41,913 bases of DNA from assembly GCA_030038235.1 (NCBI GenBank), contig JASHPE010000350.1, positions 1-41,913 on the forward strand, in the 5' to 3' direction. Under the pieces are notes generated by a model that was not told the origin of the DNA, searched no databases, and was given only the letters and a program-made list of their open reading frames with translations. Positions 8,768 to 16,907 of the stretch are shown piece after piece; positions within the stretch are counted from its first letter, which is position 1, and each line of letters starts with the position of its first letter. Source of the stretch: Terriglobia bacterium (GTDB lineage Bacteria > Acidobacteriota > Terriglobia > UBA7540). Position numbers and translations under genes: made by a program.

Positions 8768-9838
8768 ATGGCCTTGAATAAGGCGGATCATGAGTTTATA
8801 GCCGATGGAAGCGAGGTCATTCTCGTCACGGGCGCGACCGGTTTTATCGGGTCCAGGCTTGTCGAGACCCTGGTCGATCTCGGCTTTTCCAAGCTTCGCT
8901 GCTTCGTCAGGCACTCCAGCCCAGCGGCGAGAATCGACGCCCTGTGCTCTCTCCGCCTCCGTGGAGCGCGCGTGGATCTGATGTCAGGCAATCTCCTCTC
9001 GCCCGCGGATTGCGACGCTGCGGCCGCAGGCGCGGCAGTGATATTCCATTTGGCCGCCGTCCGCGGCGAGAAATCCGTTCCCGAGGCGTTCAGAAACTCG
9101 GTCGTCACAACGCGCAATCTGCTCGAAGCGGCCGTCCGGCAGGGCAACTTGAAGCGATTCGTGAACGTTAGTTCGTTTTCGGTTTACAGCAACAAGTCCC
9201 GGCGGAAGCTTGTTGACGAGTCCTGTCCGGTCGAGACGCATCCGGAACTCCGGGGCGACGCTTACACGTTTGCAAAAACCAAGCAGGATGAACTGGTAGC
9301 CGACTACGCCAGCCGCTTTGGGATTCCCCATGTGGTTGTCAGGCCCGGCTACGTCATTGGTCCCGGTAATCCAGGCATGGCCGGCCGTGTCGGGATCGGC
9401 ACGTTTGGCATTTTTCTGAATCTCGGCGGTTCCAACCCGATGCCTTTCACGTATGTCGACAACTGCGCGCAGGCCATCGCGCTGGCCGGATTGAAAAAGG
9501 GTGTCGATGGCGAGGTCTTCAACGTCGTAGATGACGATCTGCCCTCGGCCCGGCGATTCCTGCGCTTGTACAAGAAGCACGTGAGACATTTTCGATCGAT
9601 TTATCTTCCTCGCGCTTTCAGTTATGCCCTTTGCTCCTTCTGGGAACGATATTCCGCGTGGTCGCAGGGACAGTTGCCGCCGGTCCTGAATCGCAGACTC
9701 TGGTACGCCTACTGGAAGAAGGCCGATTACAGCAACCAAAAGCTGAAGACCATGCTCGGCTGGACGCCGACGGTGCCCATGGCGGAAGCGCTCGCGCGCC
9801 ATTTCGCGGCTTGCCGGGACGGAGTGGCCCATGCTTAA
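8768..9838 (+). CDS. NAD-dependent epimerase/dehydratase (extended SDR)
   Basis: 356 aa. VTGATGFIGSRLVETL (residues about 19-34) is the Rossmann glycine motif; the catalytic YxxxK is in DAYTFAKTKQDEL (about residue 163). RPGYVIGPGNPG and the FTYVDNCAQAI segment are typical of nucleotide-sugar and related extended SDRs. It starts 3 bases after the previous stop and overlaps the next oxidoreductase by 8 bases, so the three are co-transcribed. The exact reaction (4-epimerase, 4,6-dehydratase or reductase) cannot be assigned. Confidence 0.88.
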   Translation: MALNKADHEFIADGSEVILVTGATGFIGSRLVETLVDLGFSKLRCFVRHSSPAARIDALCSLRLRGARVDLMSGNLLSPADCDAAAAGAAVIFHLAAVRGEKSVPEAFRNSVVTTRNLLEAAVRQGNLKRFVNVSSFSVYSNKSRRKLVDESCPVETHPELRGDAYTFAKTKQDELVADYASRFGIPHVVVRPGYVIGPGNPGMAGRVGIGTFGIFLNLGGSNPMPFTYVDNCAQAIALAGLKKGVDGEVFNVVDDDLPSARRFLRLYKKHVRHFRSIYLPRAFSYALCSFWERYSAWSQGQLPPVLNRRLWYAYWKKADYSNQKLKTMLGWTPTVPMAEALARHFAACRDGVAHA

Positions 9839-10955
9839 GGCCGCGATCGTCGGGTGCGGCAAGATTGCCGACGATCACGCGTCGCAGATCCAGCGGATCA
9901 ACGGATGCGAAATCGTCGGCGTCTGCGATCGTGAGCCCTTGATGGCGCGGCAGCTCTCGGAAAGGTTTCCCGTCCGGCGATATTTCGGAGACTTGAGTGA
10001 GCTCCTGAGCGAAACCCGGCCCGACGTCGTCCACGTCACCACTCCGCCGAAGACTCACTTTGAGATTGCCAGGCTTTGTCTCGAAGCCGGCTGCCACGTC
10101 TATGTGGAGAAGCCGTTCGCACTCTGCGAGGACGAGGCCGAAAGGCTGATCGAGATCGCGAACCAGAGAAGTCTTAAGGTAACCGCCGGGCACGACGATC
10201 AGTTCAGGCATGCAGCGCTGCGCATGCGGGCGCTCATCCAAAGCGGGTATCTCGGCGGCGCACCCGTGCACATGGAGAGCTACTACGGTTACGAGCTCGG
10301 ACAGAGCGGATATGCCGGAGCGCTTCTGAGAGACCGGCAACATTGGGTACGCAAGCTGCCCGGGAAGCTGCTGCAGAATGTCATCAGCCACGGCATCGCC
10401 AGGATCGCGGAATACTTGACCACGGATTCGCCCGAGGTCATCGCCTATGGCTTCGTCAGCCCGCCGTTGAGGAGCATGGGCGAGACCGAAATCGTGGACG
10501 AGCTGAGGGTGATCGTTCATGAAGAAGGCGGCCCCACAGCCTATTTCACTTTTTCGTCGCAAATGCGGCCCTCGCTTCACCAGTTCCGCATCTATGGGCC
10601 CAAGAACGGCCTCGTTCTCGATCAGGATCAGGAGACGCTGATCAAGCTGCGCGGCGCGCGCTTCAAGAGCTACGCCGAGAAGTTCGTGCCTCCCGCGCAG
10701 TTCGCACGTCAATATCTCGGCAACCTGAGGCGGAACCTTGGGCTCTTTCTCAGGAACGACTTCCACATGAAGTCGGGGATGAAATACCTGATTGAGTCGT
10801 TCTACCAGTCGATCGCCGAAGGCACGCCGGTTCCGATCCCTTACCGTGAGATTCTTCTCACCACCAGGATCATGGATTCGATCTTCGCCCAGCTTGACGC
10901 GGCTCTCGCTCCGGCGGAACGCCAGCCGGTCCTGGAGGCGGTTCCGATCGACTGA
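9831..10955 (+). CDS. Gfo/Idh/MocA-family oxidoreductase (second copy)
   Basis: 374 aa. N-terminal AIVGCGKIADDHASQI (Rossmann motif, residues 4-19), HVTTPPKTHFEIA, and VEKPFALCEDEAERL with the conserved Lys of the EKP motif. The substrate domain is longer and unlike the WbpB-like protein at 1001, so it is a diverged paralogue with another substrate. It overlaps the SDR gene by 8 bases, suggesting that the two act on the same sugar nucleotide. Followed by an 81-base gap before the acyltransferase-like gene. Confidence 0.88.
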   Translation: MLKAAIVGCGKIADDHASQIQRINGCEIVGVCDREPLMARQLSERFPVRRYFGDLSELLSETRPDVVHVTTPPKTHFEIARLCLEAGCHVYVEKPFALCEDEAERLIEIANQRSLKVTAGHDDQFRHAALRMRALIQSGYLGGAPVHMESYYGYELGQSGYAGALLRDRQHWVRKLPGKLLQNVISHGIARIAEYLTTDSPEVIAYGFVSPPLRSMGETEIVDELRVIVHEEGGPTAYFTFSSQMRPSLHQFRIYGPKNGLVLDQDQETLIKLRGARFKSYAEKFVPPAQFARQYLGNLRRNLGLFLRNDFHMKSGMKYLIESFYQSIAEGTPVPIPYREILLTTRIMDSIFAQLDAALAPAERQPVLEAVPID

Positions 10956-11036
10956 CCATCGAGACGGCGCGTCCCTCCCCTCTCCGGTGTCGTCCTTGAC
11001 GCCGTCTGCCGAGTCTCTAAGTCGTAGTGATTGCCG

Positions 11037-11945
11037 ATGAGCGAGCGTGTGAATATTTGTGGCAGCGATATCAAGGTTCAGGGGCGTTTCCTCCGAATCG
11101 CCCGTGCTGACGGCGAGAAATATAAGTTCCTCGATGATCCCGAAGCGGTGCTGAAGGAACTCAGAACGTGCGGCAGACGCGTGGATCTGTTCACTTTCAT
11201 TCAGAGATTGCCAGAGACGGCGCCCAAATACCCCTACCCCTGGGAATGGGACAACCTGGCAGTTTTGCCGGTATCGACTTTCGATCAGTGGTGGACCAAG
11301 CAGATCGGGTTTAAAGCGCGGAACAAGGCCAAACAAGCTGAGAAAAGGGGTGTAACGTTCCGGGAGGCGCCCTTCGATGACCCCCTCGTGCAGGGCATCT
11401 GGGCGATTTACAACGAGTCGCCCGTCCGCCAGGGCCGGAGGTTCCCTCATTTCGGGAAAGATGTCGAGACCGTGCGCAGGGAAGAGGCGACGTTCCTTGA
11501 CAGCAGCATCTTCGTAGGCGCATTCCTCGACGGCAGTCTAATTGGCTTCGTGAAGCTTGTGATGGACGACACTCGAACTCAGGCGGGCTTGATGAATATC
11601 GTCTCGCTGATCCAGCATCGGGACAAAGCCCCGACGAATGCGCTCATCGCGCATGCCGTTCGCGCCTGCGCCGACAGGGGAATCCGTTACCTCGTGTATT
11701 CGAACTTCGCGTATGGGAAAAAGCAAACGAGCACCCTCAGCGACTTCAAGGAACGCAACGGATTTCAACGCGTCGATCTGCCCCGCTACTATGTCCCTCT
11801 GACCCACATTGGTAGCCTCGCTTACCAGCTCGGCCTGCACCGCCGTTTCGTCGACCGTCTGCCGGAGCCGTTGCTTGCCAGGGTCCGCGAGCTTCGCAAG
11901 GCCTGGTACCAGCGCGTGCTGCATCTGGCGGCCGAGGCTCCCTGA
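11037..11945 (+). CDS. GNAT/FemAB-like acyltransferase
   Basis: 302 aa from ATG 11037; a TTG six bases earlier is also possible and no strong ribosome site decides. WWTKQIGFKARNKAKQAEKRGVTF and the core with IFVGAFLDGSLIGFVKLV, MNIVSLIQHRDKAPTNALIAHAVR and DFKERNGFQRV follow the layout of FemAB/GNAT-fold acyl or aminoacyl transferases found in glycan loci. It lies 12 bases before an asparagine-synthase-like gene and 4.7 kb before an acyl carrier protein gene. A role in attaching an amino-acid or acyl group to an amino sugar is inference. Confidence 0.65.
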   Translation: MSERVNICGSDIKVQGRFLRIARADGEKYKFLDDPEAVLKELRTCGRRVDLFTFIQRLPETAPKYPYPWEWDNLAVLPVSTFDQWWTKQIGFKARNKAKQAEKRGVTFREAPFDDPLVQGIWAIYNESPVRQGRRFPHFGKDVETVRREEATFLDSSIFVGAFLDGSLIGFVKLVMDDTRTQAGLMNIVSLIQHRDKAPTNALIAHAVRACADRGIRYLVYSNFAYGKKQTSTLSDFKERNGFQRVDLPRYYVPLTHIGSLAYQLGLHRRFVDRLPEPLLARVRELRKAWYQRVLHLAAEAP

Positions 11946-11957
11946 ACGGAACAGACG

Positions 11958-13796
11958 ATGCCGGGAATCGTTGGCCTCATCACAAACCTGCGGAGGGAAC
12001 AGGCCGAGCCGCAATTGCTGCGGATGGTCCGGGCTATTCATCACGAGTCTTTCTATGCGTCGGGAACCTGGATCGACGAGTTGCTTGGCGTGTACGTGGG
12101 CTGGACCGCGCGCCAAGGCTCCTTCGCCGACGCCATGCCGCTTGCGAATGAGAGCGGCGACATTGTCCTGGCCTTCTCCGGGGAGGAATATCCCGAACCT
12201 GGCGCCGCCCGTCGCCTGAAGGAACGGGGACACGCGGTGGAGGCAGGCGGGCCTTCGTACCTTGTTCATCTCTACGAAGAGGACCCGGCGTTTCCGGCAG
12301 GCCTGAACGGACTGTTTCACGGTCTTGTAGCCGATAGGAAGCGCGGGACGGCGACCCTCTTCAACGATCGCTACGGACTGCGCCGCTTCTACTATCACGA
12401 GTCGAACGACGCCTTCTACTTTGCCGCGGAAGCCAAGGCGATCCTCGCGGTTCGCCCCGAGCTTCGCCAGTTCGACCTTCGCGGCCTCGGCGAGTTCATC
12501 GCCTGCGGATGCGTGCTCGAGAACCGTACGCTCTTCGAAGGCATCCAGGCGCTGCCGCCCGCCTCGGCCTGGACCTTTCGCGGTGGTGCCATCGAGGCCA
12601 GGCGCGCGTACTTCGATCCGCGCGAGTGGGAAGAGCAGGAGTCCCTGGACCCGGAAGGCTGGTACCAGGCGCTGCGCGAAGTCTTCGCGCGCAACCTTCC
12701 CCGCTACTTCACTGGCGGCGAGCCGATCGGCATGTCGCTGACAGGCGGATTGGACGGCCGCATGATCATGGCCTGGCGCAAGGCGGAAGCCGGCTCGCTT
12801 CCCTGCTATACGTTCGGAGGCTCGTACCGCGATTGCCGCGACGTCACCGTGGCGCGCAAGGTGGCCCAAGCCTGCCGCCAGCCGCACCAGGTGATCACGG
12901 TCGGCACGGACTTTCTCTCGCAATTTCCGCGCTACGCCGAGCGCGCGGTTTATCTCTCGGACGCCTCGGTGGAGTTGAACCGGACGCCGGCTCTCTACGC
13001 CAATGAGAAGGCGCGGGCGATCGCTCCCGTCAGGATGACCGGGAACTATGGCAGCGAAGTGCTGCGCGCCAATCGGGCCTTCAGGCCCCACGCGCCCATG
13101 GCCAGCCTGTTCGGTTCCGAGCTGACCCCGTATTTTCGCCAGGCACAGGCCACCTATAACGGTTTCGCCCAAACGCATCCCGTAACCTTCGCCGCTTTCC
13201 GCCAGGCTCCCTGGCACCATTACGGACTCTTCGCTTTGGAGCAGACTCAGCTTTCGGTGCGCTCGCCCTATCTCGACAACGATCTGGTCCGCACGGCCTT
13301 CCGCGCGCCCCAATCTTCTCTCACGACCGCCGACGATTGCCTGCGGCTGATCGCCGATGGAGACGCGGGCCTCCGCCAGATCCGCGCCGATCGGGGCCTC
13401 GGCGGAAATCATGGCCGCCTGACGGCTGCCGCAGCGCGCAGCTTCCTCGAATTCACCTTCAAGGCCGAGTATGCCTACGACTACGGCATGCCGCAGTGGG
13501 TGGCCCGGATCGATCATCTGTGCTCGCCCTTGCATTTCGAGCGAATTTTCCTCGGAAGGCACAAGTTCTATCATTTCCGGGTCTGGTATCGGGACGCTCT
13601 CGCCAGCTACGTTCGGGAAATGCTGCTCGACTCGCGGACGCTCTCGCGGCCTTACCTGGAACGGAACGCGGTCGAGCGAATTGTGCAAGGCCACCTCAAG
13701 GAAGGCCGGAACTACACCACGGAAATCCACAAGGTGCTGACCCTGGAACTCGTGCAGCGCCAGTTCCTCGATCCGGGATGCCTTGGCTTCGTTTAG
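11958..13796 (+). CDS. Asparagine-synthase-like protein lacking the glutaminase cysteine
   Basis: 612 aa, the usual AsnB length. It begins MPGIVGLIT where AsnB enzymes have MCGI: the N-terminal nucleophile Cys is Pro, so the glutaminase half cannot work in the standard way. Other N-domain features remain (FNDRYGLRRFYYHE, FYFAAEAKAIL). The synthase half starts near residue 230; its ATP-pyrophosphatase loop is LTGGLDGRM (from T262) in place of SGGxDS. RSPYLDNDLVRTAF is the usual AsnB C-terminal motif. Known AsnB relatives without Cys (beta-lactam synthetase) adenylate a carboxylate and use another amine. Here it may form an amide on a uronate or amino sugar, perhaps with the neighbouring acyltransferase. 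Confidence 0.85.
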   Translation: MPGIVGLITNLRREQAEPQLLRMVRAIHHESFYASGTWIDELLGVYVGWTARQGSFADAMPLANESGDIVLAFSGEEYPEPGAARRLKERGHAVEAGGPSYLVHLYEEDPAFPAGLNGLFHGLVADRKRGTATLFNDRYGLRRFYYHESNDAFYFAAEAKAILAVRPELRQFDLRGLGEFIACGCVLENRTLFEGIQALPPASAWTFRGGAIEARRAYFDPREWEEQESLDPEGWYQALREVFARNLPRYFTGGEPIGMSLTGGLDGRMIMAWRKAEAGSLPCYTFGGSYRDCRDVTVARKVAQACRQPHQVITVGTDFLSQFPRYAERAVYLSDASVELNRTPALYANEKARAIAPVRMTGNYGSEVLRANRAFRPHAPMASLFGSELTPYFRQAQATYNGFAQTHPVTFAAFRQAPWHHYGLFALEQTQLSVRSPYLDNDLVRTAFRAPQSSLTTADDCLRLIADGDAGLRQIRADRGLGGNHGRLTAAAARSFLEFTFKAEYAYDYGMPQWVARIDHLCSPLHFERIFLGRHKFYHFRVWYRDALASYVREMLLDSRTLSRPYLERNAVERIVQGHLKEGRNYTTEIHKVLTLELVQRQFLDPGCLGFV

Positions 13797-13841
13797 CTTC
13801 GTTTTGGCCTCGTTTTCCTGGGCTTGTTGTTGATTATAAAC
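13797..13841 (+). repeat. Intergenic repeat unit, copy A (TTCGTTTTGG type)
   Basis: Directly after the AsnB-like stop, a segment starting CTTCGTTTTGGCCTCG and running to TTGTTGATTATAAA is closely matched by 17020-17063 after the acyl carrier protein gene. Both sit just downstream of gene ends, so this is a dispersed gene-end repeat. It has no hairpin strong enough to call a terminator. Confidence 0.55.
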
Positions 13842-13921
13842 GGTTTGATTAACCCCGTTTCGCGAAATGTGGCAAAATTGATGGGGAAGCGGGTCAGACT
13901 CAGGGAAAGCAACTGAGGGCC

Positions 13922-14274
13922 GACGGCTGGCAATCTGCATTTGGAGACACCCCTTTTGCCAAAAAACCGACAGTTTTGAGGCGCAACGCACTGAAAACAA
14001 TAGAGATAACTGTGTCGGGTTCGCTCTCCGGCATTTCGGGATAAGTAATTGAAGGGCTTGCACTTAACCCCGTCGGGTTCGCTCGGGTTCGCTTGACGAC
14101 TGACGGCTGGCAATCTGCATTTGGAGACAGCCCTTTTGCCAAAAAACCGCCACCTTTGAGGCCCAACGCACTGAAAACAATGGAGATAACAGTGTCGGGT
14201 TCGCTCTTCGGCATTTCGGAGATAACTAATTGAAGGGCTTGCAGTTAACCCCGTCGGGTTCGCTCGGGTTCGCT
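13922..14274. repeat. Tandem direct repeat, two copies of about 172 bp with a 180-bp period
   Basis: Copy 1 spans 13922-14093 and copy 2 spans 14102-14274. Both begin GACGGCTGGCAATCTGC and end with GGGTTCGCT units, with only scattered substitutions and one extra base in copy 2. They share internal pieces such as TTTTGCCAAAAAACCG and CAACGCACTGAAAACAAT. The minus strand is open across the repeat in more than one frame, which is what a stop-poor repeat gives and not good evidence of a gene. It fills most of the 613-base gap between the AsnB-like and hexapeptide transferase genes. Confidence 0.9.
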
Positions 14275-14313
14275 CACGAAAACAGTGTCCGGCAGGCGAA
14301 GTCCAGCCATTGA

Positions 14314-14336
14314 AACGAGCGCAACTCACGCTCGTT
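14314..14336. other. 8-bp perfect hairpin between the tandem repeat and the next gene
   Basis: AACGAGCG (14314-14321) pairs with CGCTCGTT (14329-14336) around a 7-base loop, CAACTCA. There is no T-run after it, so it is not a classical Rho-independent terminator. It could be an operator, an RNA structure or the edge of a repeat element. Confidence 0.5.
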
Positions 14337-14409
14337 GTCATATAGACATCACAAATATCACGACACCGCAAAAAAGTCAAGCACGAAATAATTGCCGTTT
14401 TGATGACCC

Positions 14410-14928
14410 ATGAAGCAACAACGCTGGGCAGAAAACAGTCTCAGGGCCATGGTGAACCGCCTGCTCCAACTGGCTGCCCGGATTGCGCCGGGTGCTACCA
14501 GCCTGCGCGTTCAGTTGCACCGCTGGCGGGGCGTCAAGATTGGCAAGGGTGTCTGGATCGGCTATGACGCCGTCATCGAAACCTCAAAGCCGCAGCTCGT
14601 GACCATCGGCGACGACGTGACGATCAATATGCGGGCCACGGTGATCGCGCATTTTCGCGAGGTCAGGGGGGTGGAGATCGGTTCTCGGGCGAGCATCGGG
14701 CCGGGCGCCATCATCATGCCGGGAGTGACAGTGGGCGAGGGTGCCGTGGTGACGGCGGGCAGCGTGGTTACCCATTCCGTCCCGCCGATGACGGTGGTCC
14801 AGGGCAATCCAGCGAAGGCGGTCGCGCGCAATGGCGTGGCCTTGCTGCGCGATGTTTCCCTGAAGCAGTTCACCGCTTCCCTTCGGCCGATGGCAAGGCG
14901 CGCGTGCACGCCATCCAACACAAACTGA
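14410..14928 (+). CDS. Hexapeptide (LpxA-like) O-acyltransferase, WbbJ/maltose acetyltransferase type
   Basis: 172 aa. Hexapeptide coils VKIGKGVWIGYDAVIE, VTIGDDVTINMRATVIAH, VEIGSRASIGPGAIIMPGVTVGEGAVVTAGSVVTHSV, closing with VQGNPAKAVARN as in sugar O-acetyltransferases. It likely acetylates a hydroxyl of a repeat-unit sugar with acetyl-CoA in the cytoplasm. No good ribosome site stands before ATG 14410. The 3' end overlaps the next gene by 25 bases, in a part of the protein beyond the beta-helix. Confidence 0.87.
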   Translation: MKQQRWAENSLRAMVNRLLQLAARIAPGATSLRVQLHRWRGVKIGKGVWIGYDAVIETSKPQLVTIGDDVTINMRATVIAHFREVRGVEIGSRASIGPGAIIMPGVTVGEGAVVTAGSVVTHSVPPMTVVQGNPAKAVARNGVALLRDVSLKQFTASLRPMARRACTPSNTN

Positions 14929-16577
14929 TCGCGGTGTTCCCCGAGGCGAGCCGGCACTTCCGGCGCCGCTTGCTTGATTCGCTCGCGGAACTTTATCCCA
15001 TCGATTTCGTGCCGCCGGACCGGGCGGGCTTCAAGGCGGCGATTTTCTTCTCTCAAGAGGGAATGCGGGCCGAGCAGGCTTTCGAGCGTGGCGTAAGCTC
15101 ATTCGTTTTCGAGGACGCCTCGGGCGGCGTACCGCTGGCCGCGGACGCGAGCGTGAGTTTCTCCAATCACGCCGCTCTCCACCCGGCCTTTCGGAGTGTC
15201 CGGATTCCGCTCGGTAAGGCTGCTGCGGCTGCCGAGCTCAAGCCTGGGGAAAGCGACAGCAAGCTCGCCAGTCACGATTCCCTGGGTCTGTGGTTATTCC
15301 GGTCGAACGGTGAAGCCGAGCTTCACACCACGGCCTTCGGGCCGCCTGATCTCGAAGACGGCGAGCTGCTATGGTTGCATTTGCAACCGCAGGATTGGCT
15401 GAGCCTTCTGCCACTTCTGCACTTCCTCCGGCGCGTGACAGCCGATATGGACTGGTCGCCGGCTCCGCAGCAGGCATCTTTTATCTTTGACGACCCCAAC
15501 CTGCACGCGCTTCGCTATGGCTACCTCGATTTTACGAAGCTCGCTCGCGAGGCGGACGAACATAATTACCATGCCGCTCTGGCCACCGTGCCGCTCGACG
15601 CCTGGTACGCGGCACGCAAGCCCGTGGAACTTTTTCACCAATGCCCGCAGCGCTTGTCGCTGTTGATCCACGGCAACAACCACGTCAAGAATGAACTTGC
15701 TCAGGAATATGGCGATGGCGAGGCGCTGCGCACGCTCGCCCAGGCCCTGCGGCGCATTGGCGGTCTCGAACGCAGGACCGGCCTGAAAGTCTCGAGGGTG
15801 GTGGCCGCTCCACACGGGGTCTGCTCTGAATTCACGATCGCGCAGATGATGCGGTTGCCGCTCGAGGGGGCCTGCGTTTCCGCGGGGCCGATGGTGCGCT
15901 CGAACCCGAAGATGAGCTGGCCGCTGAGCTTTGGCCTGTCGCCGGTCTGCGTGATGGCGGGCGGCTTCCCTGTCATCCGGCGATTCCACCTCCGGTACGG
16001 CTTGCTGTTCTTGCGCTTCGCCGCCTTTTTGGGCCAGCCCATTGTTCCCTATGGGCATCATGAGGATTGTGCGGACGGTCTGCGGGGGCTGGCGGAGATC
16101 GCGGACACGGTGAATAGCTGGGGCCGGACAAGCTGGGCCGATCTCGAGTCCGTTATTCGCAGCCATTGCCGCACCAAGCGGGACGGCGACTCGTTGCACG
16201 TTGAGATGTGCGCGCGCCGGGCGCGTGTGATGGTTCCGGACGGCGTGTCGCACGTGGTGGTTGATCGTCAGGCCACGAGCGAAGCGGACGGCGACGGTGC
16301 ATTGACGGCAGTCTCGGCGGGGATGCGGCCCGAGACTTGGGCGCTCGGCGTACCCAATCAGGTTACACCGTCGACGGTCCTGAACCTCAGCATTTCATCG
16401 CCAGGATCTGTCGATCCTGCAAGCGTCGGCCGGCCGAGCTATCGTTTGTGGCCGCCCGTGCGGCGGATGCTGGCCATCGGCCGCGACCGCGTGAGGCCGA
16501 TTCTCAGCCATTGGTCCCTGGTCCTTGGCCCTTTGTCCCTGGTTTCTCGTCATTTTGTGCCTGGCCTGATGCATTGA
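14904..16577 (+). CDS. Polysaccharide-deacetylase-like protein of unknown specificity
   Basis: 557 aa, GTG start inside the upstream gene. The first 190 residues match no family I recognise. From about residue 194, ASFIFDDPNLHALRYGYLDF, LLIHGNNHVKNEL and RVVAAPHGVCSE resemble the metal-binding Asp pair, His motif and later strand of NodB-like deacetylases, but in altered form. PYGHHEDC may add metal ligands. The last 20-25 residues (from LSHWSLVLGPLS) are encoded by CCTGGTCC-type low-complexity DNA like the intergenic repeats of this genome, so the original stop may have been lost. No signal peptide. It may be a deacetylase or hydrolase on lipid-linked glycan; moderate certainty. Confidence 0.6.
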   Translation: MHAIQHKLIAVFPEASRHFRRRLLDSLAELYPIDFVPPDRAGFKAAIFFSQEGMRAEQAFERGVSSFVFEDASGGVPLAADASVSFSNHAALHPAFRSVRIPLGKAAAAAELKPGESDSKLASHDSLGLWLFRSNGEAELHTTAFGPPDLEDGELLWLHLQPQDWLSLLPLLHFLRRVTADMDWSPAPQQASFIFDDPNLHALRYGYLDFTKLAREADEHNYHAALATVPLDAWYAARKPVELFHQCPQRLSLLIHGNNHVKNELAQEYGDGEALRTLAQALRRIGGLERRTGLKVSRVVAAPHGVCSEFTIAQMMRLPLEGACVSAGPMVRSNPKMSWPLSFGLSPVCVMAGGFPVIRRFHLRYGLLFLRFAAFLGQPIVPYGHHEDCADGLRGLAEIADTVNSWGRTSWADLESVIRSHCRTKRDGDSLHVEMCARRARVMVPDGVSHVVVDRQATSEADGDGALTAVSAGMRPETWALGVPNQVTPSTVLNLSISSPGSVDPASVGRPSYRLWPPVRRMLAIGRDRVRPILSHWSLVLGPLSLVSRHFVPGLMH

Positions 16578-16637
16578 TGACCAGGTACGAATGACCCCTG
16601 ACCAATCACTCGGCCTCCCGCTCCTGGAGAGAACACT

Positions 16638-16907
16638 ATGGACGACGTCCGGCACAGGCTGACGAGATGCTTTCGCGCGGTCTTTCCCGAGTTCTCGCCG
16701 AATGAGAACGGTCACGCTCGCGTCGGCCGCGCCGATGACTGGGACTCGCTTACCGCAGTGACGCTGTTGGCGGTTGTCCAGGAGGAGTTCGGAATCGAGC
16801 TGGAAGTCGATGACCTGGAGAGCGCCACATCCTTTGAGACGCTTCTGGCGCGCGTCAACCAAGCGATTGGAAGCAGCGCCCAACGGGGTCTTTACGCGAA
16901 TCAATGA
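16638..16907 (+). CDS. Acyl carrier protein
   Basis: 89 aa, four-helix ACP pattern with the 4'-phosphopantetheine attachment Ser at residue 37 in DWDSLTAVTLL, followed by EEFGIELEVDDLESATSFETLLARV. GGAGAG lies 8 bases before ATG 16638. A free-standing ACP in a glycan locus points to transfer of a thioester-held acyl or aminoacyl group, with the AsnB-like protein (11958) and the FemAB-like proteins (11037 and 28975) as candidate partners. No AMP ligase or thioesterase lies next to it. Confidence 0.9.
   Translation: MDDVRHRLTRCFRAVFPEFSPNENGHARVGRADDWDSLTAVTLLAVVQEEFGIELEVDDLESATSFETLLARVNQAIGSSAQRGLYANQ

Noticed and set aside
9618-11450. 610-codon open frame on the minus strand
   Set aside because: Opposite the SDR, Gfo/Idh/MocA and FemAB-like genes, which have clear motifs; the antisense product has none.
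11538-14063. Very long open frame on the minus strand opposite the acyltransferase and AsnB-like genes
   Set aside because: It is a shadow of high-GC codon use on the plus strand; no ribosome site, no known motif, composition of antisense reading.
13793-14380. Minus-strand frame through the tandem repeat with two 60-residue repeats
   Set aside because: The period of 180 bp keeps the frame open by chance in more than one phase; Cys/Arg-rich composition and no start signals. Treated as a repeat.
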